DNA from: Pseudomonas abietaniphila
GTDB lineage: Bacteria; Pseudomonadota; Gammaproteobacteria; Pseudomonadales; Pseudomonadaceae
Length of the DNA: 64,000 nt
Direction: 5' to 3'
Assembly (NCBI RefSeq): GCF_039697315.1
Contig: NZ_CP155619.1
Coordinates: forward strand, 5,084,001 to 5,148,000
Shown in pieces: positions 8,129 through 15,300 of the stretch (positions are counted from its first letter, which is position 1; each line of letters begins with the position of its first letter). The notes under the pieces are model-generated. The model was not told where the DNA came from. It worked only from the letters and a program-made list of their open reading frames with translations, and made no database searches. Made by a program: the position numbers and the translations under genes.

Positions 8129-8890
8129 TCACATAGAAACCTCCACCTGACCGGGGGCCACGATGTTGGCCTTGATCACGCGTTTGGAGTTCAGGTTCTT
8201 CACCCGTATTTGCTCATTGAAACCGCCGTCGGACAGGGCTTCACCCGGCATGCGCACGCTCATCGAACCGCTGCGTGCACTGATCACGACCTGATCGCCC
8301 TTGTGAACCATCTGCGGCTGCTCCAGGTGCACAGGCGTCAGCACCTGATCGATGACCGTTGGTCGGACAACTTTTTGCCCGACCGCTTGGTCCAGCGAAT
8401 CGAGGAAACCTTGCCCCAGCGTGCCTACGTCGCGCTCGCGCATCGCCACATCAGCCTCGGAAACGATCGCGTCGCGCTTCATGGGGCGAATGGCAGTCAC
8501 CACATTGCGAAACAAATGTACCTGGGCGGGCACGAACACCGTCCATGGAGCACTGCCTTCGCAACGCAGTTTCACGGTGACCCGGCCAATCGGCTGGGCC
8601 GGGCTTTCCAGCGACGCTGTCAAATCCTTGTCGCAATGCGGCATGCGCAAACGGGGATCGAGTTGTTTGACCTCGATTTCATAGCGTCCCTGGGTTTGAC
8701 TCGTCGCCAGATAGTCTTCCACTGTGAATTCAAGAAAGCCCTGGGTGACGCCGATAAGTTGTTCAGGCAGGGTCACGTTGTCCGCTCGACTCAGGCCGGC
8801 GGTGCCCATCAGGCACACTGCAGCCAACACGCACAAGAAATGGCGGGTTGCGGATGTCGGGCGTCGAGATACTGTCGTTTGTGTGTTCAT
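8129..8890 (-). CDS. flgA: flagellar P-ring assembly chaperone FlgA
   Basis: A 253-residue periplasmic chaperone for FlgI polymerisation around the rod. A signal peptide is visible at residues 1-36 (positively charged start, hydrophobic HFLCVLAAVCLMGTAGLS, cleavage near SRA-DN). The C-terminal half (about 120-250) is the SAF/FlgA domain, including DQVVISARSGSMSVRMPGEAL and the terminal VKNLNSKRVIKANIVAPGQVEV motif. It starts the minus-strand flgA-flgM-flgN-ycgR cluster and is divergent from cheV. Confidence 0.95.
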   Translation of the reverse strand: MNTQTTVSRRPTSATRHFLCVLAAVCLMGTAGLSRADNVTLPEQLIGVTQGFLEFTVEDYLATSQTQGRYEIEVKQLDPRLRMPHCDKDLTASLESPAQPIGRVTVKLRCEGSAPWTVFVPAQVHLFRNVVTAIRPMKRDAIVSEADVAMRERDVGTLGQGFLDSLDQAVGQKVVRPTVIDQVLTPVHLEQPQMVHKGDQVVISARSGSMSVRMPGEALSDGGFNEQIRVKNLNSKRVIKANIVAPGQVEVSM

Positions 8891-8901
8891 GACGGGTAAA
8901 T

Positions 8902-8917
8902 AGCAAGGCCCGTGCCG
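8902..8917 (-). promoter_or_regulatory. sigma-54 promoter of flgA
   Basis: Minus-strand CGGCAC-N5-TTGCT, one mismatch to the TGGCAC-N5-TTGCT consensus, ending 11 bases before the flgA ATG. The short leader suggests that the transcription start falls at or very close to the start codon. Confidence 0.75.
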
Positions 8918-8965
8918 TTTGCCATCTGGCAGCGCGCAATTGGTCGCTTTGGGAAGGAGTGGGGC

Positions 8966-9898
8966 ATGGCTGGTGTTTTGGATTCAGTGAACCAGCGCAC
9001 TCAACTGGTAGGGCAGAACCGCCTTGAACTGCTGCTGTTCCGTCTGGACGGCAAGCAGTTGTATGGGATCAACGTGTTCAAGGTAAAAGAGGTGCTTCAG
9101 TGCCCAAAACTTACCCACATGCCCAAATCCAGTCCGATTGTGCGCGGAGTGGCAAATATTCGTGGCGGTACGATACCGATCCTCGATCTGGCGATGGCCA
9201 CCGGCTCGGCGAAGCTGGGTAGCATCGACAACGCGTTCGTGATCATCACGGAATACAACACCAAGATTCAGGGTTTCCTGGTGCATTCGGTCGAGCGCAT
9301 CGTGAACATGAACTGGGAAGACATTCATCCGCCACCCAAGGGAACCGGTCGCGATCACTACCTGACGGCGGTGACGCGGATCGACAACCAGTTGGTGGAA
9401 ATCATCGACGTGGAGAAAATCCTCGCCGAAGTGGCGCCGGTGTCGGAAAACATTTCCGTAGGTGTGGTCACTGAAGAGGTCGCGCACAAGGCATTGTCGC
9501 TGCGGGTACTGACGGTCGATGACTCATCGGTGGCACGCAAGCAGGTGACGCGTTGCCTGCAAACGGTGGGCGTCGAGGTCACGGCGTTGAATGACGGTCG
9601 TCAGGCACTCGAATTCCTGCGCAAACTGGTGGACGAGGGCAAAAAACCGGAAGAAGAGTTCTTGATGATGATCTCCGACATTGAAATGCCGGAGATGGAC
9701 GGCTACACCCTGACAGCAGAGATCCGTAACGATCCGCGCATGCAGAAGCTGCACATCATCTTGCACACGTCGCTGTCCGGGGTGTTCAACCAGGCGATGG
9801 TGAAGAAAGTAGGTGCCGATGATTTTCTGGCCAAGTTTCGGCCGGACGATCTAGCGGCTAGAGTGGTAGATCGTATCAAGGCGGCAGATATCAGCTGA
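8966..9898 (+). CDS. cheV: chemotaxis coupling protein CheV
   Basis: A 310-residue CheW-receiver hybrid. Residues about 15-155 are a CheW domain that links chemoreceptors to CheA; residues about 175-305 are a receiver domain with phospho-acceptor D238 in ISDIEMPEMDG and the conserved T/S and K (HTSLSG, FLAKF). The ATG at 8966 is preferred over an upstream in-frame ATG at 8912 because GGAAGGAG precedes it and MAGVLDSVNQRTQLVG is the family N-terminus. cheR follows after 41 bases, so the pair is probably one operon. Confidence 0.95.
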   Translation: MAGVLDSVNQRTQLVGQNRLELLLFRLDGKQLYGINVFKVKEVLQCPKLTHMPKSSPIVRGVANIRGGTIPILDLAMATGSAKLGSIDNAFVIITEYNTKIQGFLVHSVERIVNMNWEDIHPPPKGTGRDHYLTAVTRIDNQLVEIIDVEKILAEVAPVSENISVGVVTEEVAHKALSLRVLTVDDSSVARKQVTRCLQTVGVEVTALNDGRQALEFLRKLVDEGKKPEEEFLMMISDIEMPEMDGYTLTAEIRNDPRMQKLHIILHTSLSGVFNQAMVKKVGADDFLAKFRPDDLAARVVDRIKAADIS

Positions 9899-9939
9899 GC
9901 AAGCACTTGCTCAGCTGTTCACATGATTTGAGAGGCGGC

Positions 9940-10767
9940 ATGTCTACAGGTAATTTGGATTTTGAACAGTTCCGGGTCTTCCTGGAAAAAGCCTGTGGCA
10001 TTTTGCTGGGTGAAAACAAACAGTATCTGGTCTCCAGTCGCCTGAACAAGCTGATGGAGCAGCAGAGCATCAAGTCCCTTGGGGAGCTGATTCAGCGCAT
10101 CCAGAGCCAGCCGCGCAGCGGGTTGCGCGAGCAGGTGGTGGACGCGATGACCACCAACGAAACCCTGTGGTTTCGCGACACCTACCCGTTCGAGGTGCTC
10201 AAGAACAAGGTCTTGCCGGAGCAGTTGAAGGCAAGCCCCGGCTTGCGTCCTCGTATCTGGTCGGCGGCGTGTTCGTCGGGGCAGGAGCCGTATTCGCTGT
10301 CGATGTCGATCGACGAGTTCGAGCGCAGCAACCCGGGCCATTTGAAGGCCGGCGCGCAGATCGTGGCGACGGACCTGTCGGGCAGCATGTTGAATAACTG
10401 CAAGACGGGTGAATACGACAGTCTGGCGATCGGGCGTGGTTTGTCGCCGGATCGGCTGCAGCGTTATTTCGACCAGAAAACGCCGGGGCGCTGGACGGTG
10501 AAGGCGCCTATCAAGAGTCGTGTGGAGTTTCGTTCGTTCAACCTGCTGGACAGTTATGCGGCGTTGGGCAAGTTCGATATCGTGTTCTGTCGCAACGTGC
10601 TGATCTATTTTTCGGCTGAGGTGAAGAAGGACATTCTGCTGCGGATTCATTCGACGTTGAAACCAGGCGGGTATTTGTTTCTGGGGGCTTCGGAGGCGTT
10701 GAATGGTCTGCCGGATCATTACCAGATGGTTCAGTGCAGCCCCGGGATTATTTATCAGGCCAAGTGA
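9940..10767 (+). CDS. cheR: chemotaxis protein methyltransferase CheR
   Basis: A 275-residue S-adenosylmethionine-dependent methyltransferase that methylates glutamates of chemoreceptors. The N-terminal helical domain (about 5-75) precedes the SAM domain with IWSAACSSGQEPYSLSM (motif I), IVATDLSGSML and the FDIVFCRNVLIYF motif, then KPGGYLFLGASEAL near the C-terminus. The ATG at 9940 has AGAGG just upstream. The gene closes the cheVR unit and is followed by a terminator. Confidence 0.96.
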   Translation: MSTGNLDFEQFRVFLEKACGILLGENKQYLVSSRLNKLMEQQSIKSLGELIQRIQSQPRSGLREQVVDAMTTNETLWFRDTYPFEVLKNKVLPEQLKASPGLRPRIWSAACSSGQEPYSLSMSIDEFERSNPGHLKAGAQIVATDLSGSMLNNCKTGEYDSLAIGRGLSPDRLQRYFDQKTPGRWTVKAPIKSRVEFRSFNLLDSYAALGKFDIVFCRNVLIYFSAEVKKDILLRIHSTLKPGGYLFLGASEALNGLPDHYQMVQCSPGIIYQAK

Positions 10768-10790
10768 GTCTGTATTCGGTTTGTCGAGAG

Positions 10791-10813
10791 CCCCGCTTTG
10801 GCGGGGTTTTTTT
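10791..10813 (+). terminator. rho-independent terminator after cheR
   Basis: Six-bp GC stem CCCCGC / GCGGGG with a TTTG loop and a run of seven T. Confidence 0.85.
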
Positions 10814-10921
10814 ATGGTCGGGGTTTGAGTTGTTTTGGGTTTTTGTGGGTGCTGGTTTTTGTGTGTATATCCGTTATTGAGGGTGACGCTGACTACGGTT
10901 CCGCTCTTACAACGGGTCACT

Positions 10922-11570
10922 TTTTTCAAGAGCCGAGATGTCGGACCACAAAAAAGTAACCAAAAAGGCCTTGCTCCTGGTTGGGCCCGACTGTGTCGGG
11001 TTGCTTCACTCCGGCGACGGTCCGTGGGCCCGCGCTGAACGGACATCCATGTCCTGGCAGCGCTCTCGCGGCATCCATGCCGCTCGGCCCACTCCACGCC
11101 GCCTGCGTTCAGCCTGCACCCAAGTCGCGTTTTGTGGTGTTTGGGCCATTGAGGTCGAAGAGCAAAATCAACAGCAACAGCAGAAACATGACCAAAGACA
11201 TCAAGTTGACGGGGCCTCTGTAGGAGCGCGCTTGCCCGCGATCTACCGCGCAGCGGTAGCAAAATCTGGCGACTCGGCTGTACCTGATACACCGCATGTA
11301 TCGGATTTGCTGCCGGTTCCCGGCAGATCGCGGGACAAGCCACGCTCCTACGCCTTCGGCAGAATCAAAAGCAGAGCGGTGATTCTCCCCTTGCTCTGGT
11401 TTTGATCTTGCTCTTCATGCGCGATGGTCCAAACGCCACAAAACGCGACTTGGGTGCAGGCCAAACCGGGAGCGAGACCCTTGGTTACTTGGGATAGTCC
11501 GGCATTCCGGTTTTCAAGTAACCCGCCGAAGGCGGAACAGTTCGGACGTTAGGACGAACCACTTAGTCAG
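10922..11570. repeat. composite inverted-repeat element, copy A
   Basis: A long non-coding repeat filling the cheR-flgB gap. It shares, in the same order, near-identical stretches with copy B (57890-58645): the segment from CCGGCGACG through GGACATCCATGTCCTG, CTCTCGCGGCATCCATGCCG and CAAGTCGCGTT to GTGGTGT (about 11011-11150), an AGCAAAATCAA centre, a REP pair (11218-11351), and an inverse arm with AACGCGACTTGGGTGCAGGC, TTGGTTACTTGGG and the CCGCCGAAGGCGG palindrome (about 11440-11560). Open frames inside are shadows of the repeat: they are arginine/proline-rich without family features. No gene is supported here. Confidence 0.75.
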
Positions 11571-11646
11571 CGCCAACACAAACGTCGGATGTGCAAAAGT
11601 TCTAAACGCCGCCAATCAAAGCACCACCGCTATAGCGGCAAAAAAA

Positions 11647-11662
11647 CGGCACCCACCTTGCC
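11647..11662 (+). promoter_or_regulatory. distal sigma-54-like element upstream of flgB
   Basis: CGGCAC-N5-TTGCC, keeping GG-N10-GC. First of three sigma-54-like elements in the same orientation. Confidence 0.35.
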
Positions 11663-11701
11663 GCTTGCCTCCCCACCAGCGGAAATCGCTTGCCGCTTTT
11701 C

Positions 11702-11717
11702 TGGCATCACCCTTGCC
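11702..11717 (+). promoter_or_regulatory. middle sigma-54-like element upstream of flgB
   Basis: TGGCAT-N5-TTGCC, keeping GG-N10-GC. Second of three; spaced 55 bases from the first and 57 from the third. Confidence 0.4.
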
Positions 11718-11758
11718 GATCGCCTCCGAAACCCCCGGAATACGGGCCTTTCCAAAAG

Positions 11759-11774
11759 TGGCACGCCGCTTGCT
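11759..11774 (+). promoter_or_regulatory. sigma-54 promoter of flgBCDE
   Basis: TGGCAC-N5-TTGCT, a perfect match to the -24/-12 consensus, 46 bases before the flgB ATG. This is the proximal and best of the three elements and should be the main FleQ/FleR-dependent promoter of the operon. Confidence 0.9.
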
Positions 11775-11820
11775 ATCTCTATGTCACGAACATCTGGTCA
11801 ACCGGTAAAGGTTTCCCGAC

Positions 11821-12228
11821 ATGAGCATCAGCTTCGACAAAGCACTGGGCATTCACGAAAAGGCGCTGAACTTCCGCGCCCAACGTGCCGAAGTGCTGGC
11901 CAACAACATCACCAACGCCGACACGCCTAACTACAAGGCGCGCGACCTGGACTTTTCCAAGGTGTTGGCCGCCGAAAGCGACAAGGCCAACAACGGCACC
12001 TTCGCCCTCAACATGACCAACAACCGTCATATCGAAGCGCAAGGCCTGACCGATGGCGACGCCAGCTTGCTGTACCGCACGCCGTCGCAGCCTTCGCTGG
12101 ACCAGAACACCGTCGACTCTCAGGTCGAGAACGCCAACTACGCCGAGAACGCCATTGGCTTCCAGGCCAGTTTCACTTTGCTCAACAGTAAGTTCAAAGG
12201 GCTGGTAGCAGCCCTGCGCGGAGAGTAA
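11821..12228 (+). CDS. flgB: flagellar proximal rod protein FlgB
   Basis: A 135-residue rod subunit joining the MS ring to the rod. It has the flagellar axial N-terminal motif (ANNITNADTPNYKARDLDF, about 28-46) and the C-terminal heptad helix ending NSKFKGLVAALRGE. First gene of flgBCDE; flgC starts three bases after its stop. Confidence 0.97.
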   Translation: MSISFDKALGIHEKALNFRAQRAEVLANNITNADTPNYKARDLDFSKVLAAESDKANNGTFALNMTNNRHIEAQGLTDGDASLLYRTPSQPSLDQNTVDSQVENANYAENAIGFQASFTLLNSKFKGLVAALRGE

Positions 12229-12231
12229 TTC

Positions 12232-12675
12232 ATGTCTCTATCCAGTGTTTTCAATATCGCCGGTAGTGGCATGAGTGCGCAGAACACTCGCCTGAACACC
12301 GTCGCCAGTAACATCGCCAACGCCGAGACCGTCTCGTCCAGTCTGGACAAGACCTACCGCGCCCGTCACCCGGTGTTCGCTACCGTGTTTCAGGGCCAGG
12401 AGTCCGGCGGCAGCGCATCGCTGTTCGAAGATCAGGGGCAGGCCGGCACCGGCGTGCAGGTTTCCGGCATCGTCGAAGACGCTTCCAACCTGGAAGCACG
12501 TTACGAGCCAAACCACCCGGCAGCCGACAAGAACGGTTACGTCTATTACCCGAACGTCAACGTCGTCAACGAGATGGCGGACATGATTTCGGCCAGTCGT
12601 TCGTTCCAGACCAACGCGGAAGTCATGAACACCGCCAAAACAATGATGCAGAAGGTCCTGACCCTGGGTCAGTGA
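12232..12675 (+). CDS. flgC: flagellar proximal rod protein FlgC
   Basis: A 147-residue rod subunit. The SGMSAQNTRLNTVASNIANAET motif (about 11-32) and the C-terminal VNVVNEMADMISASRSFQTNAEVMNTAK motif are the axial-protein signatures, and the length is normal. Tightly coupled to flgB and 15 bases before flgD. Confidence 0.97.
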   Translation: MSLSSVFNIAGSGMSAQNTRLNTVASNIANAETVSSSLDKTYRARHPVFATVFQGQESGGSASLFEDQGQAGTGVQVSGIVEDASNLEARYEPNHPAADKNGYVYYPNVNVVNEMADMISASRSFQTNAEVMNTAKTMMQKVLTLGQ

Positions 12676-12690
12676 TAAGGGGCGTATGCA

Positions 12691-13386
12691 ATGAGCGTGA
12701 CTAACGACACTACCAGCAGCGACTACCTTAAGTCGTTGCAGCAGGTGACCTCCGGCAAGACCGGCGATTCCACCACGGGCGCCAGCACGCTGGGCAAGGA
12801 TTCGTTCCTGCAACTGCTGGTCACCCAGATGCAGAACCAGAACCCGCTCGATCCACAGGACAACAGCGAGTTCGTGGCGCAGCTGGCGCAGTTCAGCAGC
12901 CTGGAAACCATGCAGAACCTGAGCACGTCGGTTGATGCGATCGGCGGCATGTACCAGTCCTCGCAAGCGCTGCAAGCATCGTCGCTGGTGGGTCGCTCGG
13001 TGATCGTCGACAGCGGCTCGACCAATGTGGACACCACCAAAGGCATGACCGGCCAAGTCGTTCTGCCTTCTACCAGCACCGTGACCAGCGTCGATGTCTA
13101 CGACAGCAAAGGCAACATCGTGCGCACGATCGATCTCGGTGAGCAGAAGGCCGGCAAGGCCAGCTTTACCTGGGACGGCAAAGACGACGCGGGGCAGACG
13201 CTGGCGACCGGCAACTACAGCTTCAAAGCCTCGGGCAGCCTGGACGGCACGAAGACCGGCCTCACGACCTACCTCCCAGCGACAGTGACGAGCGTCACCA
13301 TGGGCTCGGCAGGCAGTGCCATGACGCTCAACCTGGCCAACGGCGAAAACATTGCCTTGTCCAAAGTTCAACAAATCGGAATCTAG
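12691..13386 (+). CDS. flgD: hook cap / hook assembly protein FlgD
   Basis: A 231-residue scaffold that caps the growing hook and is later discarded. The conserved N-terminal LGKDSFLQLLVTQMQNQNPLDPQDNSEFVAQLAQFSS-type region (about 35-72, quoted only in part here as LVTQMQNQNPLDP) is intact, and the C-terminal half holds the FLG-like beta domain (GQVVLP ... SFTWDGKDDAGQTLATGNYSF). Third gene of flgBCDE. Confidence 0.96.
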   Translation: MSVTNDTTSSDYLKSLQQVTSGKTGDSTTGASTLGKDSFLQLLVTQMQNQNPLDPQDNSEFVAQLAQFSSLETMQNLSTSVDAIGGMYQSSQALQASSLVGRSVIVDSGSTNVDTTKGMTGQVVLPSTSTVTSVDVYDSKGNIVRTIDLGEQKAGKASFTWDGKDDAGQTLATGNYSFKASGSLDGTKTGLTTYLPATVTSVTMGSAGSAMTLNLANGENIALSKVQQIGI

Positions 13387-13414
13387 AGCCGACTCGACGG
13401 CGCAGGAGTGATAC

Positions 13415-14737
13415 ATGTCTTTCAATATCGGTCTGAGTGGGCTCTACGCAGCAAATAAAAGTCTCGACGTCACCGGCAACAACATTGCCAACGTCGCGAC
13501 CGTCGGCTTCAAGTCTTCCCGCGCGGAATTCGCCGACCAGTACGCACAGTCCATTCGTGGCACGTCGGGCGGCACCAACGTCGGCAGCGGCGTGACCACC
13601 GCAGCCGTGACCCAGAACTTCACCCAGGGTGCATTGACCACCGGTACCGGCCGCGATCTGGACCTGGCGATCAACGGCAACGGCTTCTTCATGGTCAGCA
13701 ACAATGGCGAGAAGCTGTACACCCGTGCCGGTAACTTCCATACCGACACCGCCGGCAACGTCATCGACACCAACGGCAATAACCTGCAGGGTTACGGCGT
13801 TGATGCCAACGGCAACGTGAAGACGGGCGTCCTGACCAACCTCAAGGTCGACACCTCGAACATGCCGCCGAAGGCGACGAGCACCATTACCATCAGCTCC
13901 AACCTGGATTCGTCCAAGGAAATCAACACCGCTGCCGCGTTCGATCCGGCGAAGGTCGAAACCTACGACCTGACCTACAGCACCAAAATCTACGACAGCC
14001 AGGGTAACGAGCACTCACTGGATCAGTACTTCCGGAAGACGGGACTCAATACCTGGGACATGTACACCCTGGTGGACGGTCGCAGCATCAATGACCCGAC
14101 TAAAACCACGCCAGATGTGACCAACCTGACGTTCGACTCGGCCGGCAACATGGTGACCACGCCAGCGCCGACGTCGACGGCCAACATGGTGGTGAACACT
14201 GACGGCACCTTCACGGTCGCCAACTGGGTTCCGGGCCAGAGCAAGACCGTCGGTTCGACCACGACCTGGGCGGCGAACGGTGCAGCGGCGGCAGCGGGCG
14301 GCATGAAGCTGGACATGCTGGCGACCACGCAAACCAATGCGGTGGGCGGTGCGATCGCGAAGACTCAAGACGGTAACTACACCGGCCAGATCAGCGCGAT
14401 GAACGTCGATGCCAGCGGTAACCTGTTCGCCACCTACACCAACGGCCAGTCTCGGACCATCGGCCAGGTGGCGCTGACCACCTTCGCCAACGTCCAGGGC
14501 CTGTCCCCGGCGGGCGGTACCATGTGGCGTGAAACCTATGCGTCGGGCATCCCGGTGACCGGCGCGCCGGAGTCCGGTACGTTGGGCAACATTACCGGTT
14601 CGGCGCTGGAAGAATCCAACGTTGACCTGACCACCGAGCTGGTCGAACTGATCAAGGCACAAAGTAACTATCAGGCGAATGCGAAGACCATTTCGACTGA
14701 AAGCACCATCATGCAGACCACGATTCAGATGACCTGA
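13415..14737 (+). CDS. flgE: flagellar hook protein FlgE
   Basis: A 440-residue hook subunit, normal size for pseudomonads. N-terminal SLDVTGNNIANVATVGFKSS (about 12-31), the GRDLDLAINGNGFFMV block, one central hook-specific unit (about 170-280, starting FDPAKVETYDLTYSTKIYDS and containing LDQYFRKTG and WDMYTLVDGR), and the C-terminal ESNVDLTTELVELIKAQSNY ... TIMQTTIQM helix. Last gene of flgBCDE before a strong terminator; it should be the main hook subunit. Confidence 0.96.
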   Translation: MSFNIGLSGLYAANKSLDVTGNNIANVATVGFKSSRAEFADQYAQSIRGTSGGTNVGSGVTTAAVTQNFTQGALTTGTGRDLDLAINGNGFFMVSNNGEKLYTRAGNFHTDTAGNVIDTNGNNLQGYGVDANGNVKTGVLTNLKVDTSNMPPKATSTITISSNLDSSKEINTAAAFDPAKVETYDLTYSTKIYDSQGNEHSLDQYFRKTGLNTWDMYTLVDGRSINDPTKTTPDVTNLTFDSAGNMVTTPAPTSTANMVVNTDGTFTVANWVPGQSKTVGSTTTWAANGAAAAAGGMKLDMLATTQTNAVGGAIAKTQDGNYTGQISAMNVDASGNLFATYTNGQSRTIGQVALTTFANVQGLSPAGGTMWRETYASGIPVTGAPESGTLGNITGSALEESNVDLTTELVELIKAQSNYQANAKTISTESTIMQTTIQMT

Positions 14738-14760
14738 TAACGGTTGATAGCGTTTGATCA

Positions 14761-14786
14761 AGCCCCTCTTCGGAGGGGCTTTTTTT
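14761..14786 (+). terminator. rho-independent terminator after flgE
   Basis: Perfect 8-bp stem AGCCCCTC / GAGGGGCT with a TTCG tetraloop and seven T. It closes flgBCDE, so flgE2 needs another promoter or read-through. Confidence 0.92.
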
Positions 14787-14799
14787 ATGGTGTTTCGAG

Positions 14800-14900
14800 G
14801 GTGCTTGCTCCTGGTTTGGCGACTCCTTTGTCGTCGTACCCTTGTAAGATGGTTTTGCCTGCACCCAAGTCGCGTTTTGTGGTGTTTGAGCTTCCTCGGT
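14800..14900. repeat. degenerate fragment of the composite repeat, copy C
   Basis: Contains TTGCTCCTGGTTTGGCGACT, then CCTGCACCCAAGTCGCGTTT and TGTGGTGTTTGAG, and then AGGATCAAAAGCGGAGC, in the order seen in copies A and B but with the intervening arm missing. It looks like an internally deleted relic. Confidence 0.6.
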
Positions 14901-14986
14901 ATGAGGATCAAAAGCGGAGCTCGCTTTGCTCGTGCTTGTTAACTACGCATTCACTGCTGGCTCACCAGTCCTGAGCCCACTTCAGA

Positions 14987-15079
14987 CCTGTGGTAGTCAG
15001 CTCGCTGACGAATTCGGCAGATCAGATACATCGTTGTTGAATGACTCATGGCATTCGTCAGCGAGCTGACTCCCACAGG
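14987..15079. repeat. REP doublet in the flgE-flgE2 gap
   Basis: Inverted pair CAGCTCGCTGACGAATTC ... ATTCGTCAGCGAGCTG with outer CCTGTGG / CCCACAGG, about 35 bases between. Apart from this, the terminator and repeat copy C, the 560-base gap between flgE and flgE2 holds no gene and no recognisable sigma-54 or sigma-28 promoter. Confidence 0.75.
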
Positions 15080-15300
15080 GAATCTTCGTCCGAATCACAG
15101 CCGCACCGCCGCCAACTCCGGTACAAAAAACATCAAGAGTCATCCCACTCTCTTCCTGGAAATTTCCTACTTCCGTTAATGCGAGACTCGAATTCGCTGA
15201 CAAATAAATGCCATTGAGAGGTCGCTTTCGATCGCATTCGTTTGCCTGCGAAACCCATGCATTGACGGACGTGCCGTGCTTAACGGCTCAGGGAGAGTTC

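Noticed and set aside
10938..11405. A 155-codon plus-strand gene between cheR and flgB
   Set aside because: The frame lies wholly in the composite repeat, and its translation is the one that recurs in copy B (ERTSMS, SRGIHAARPTP), so it reflects repeated DNA, not a conserved protein.
15080..15300. Sigma-54 promoter before flgE2
   Set aside because: The nearest candidate (GGACGTGCCGTGC) has the wrong GG-GC spacing (nine bases), and no other site fits.
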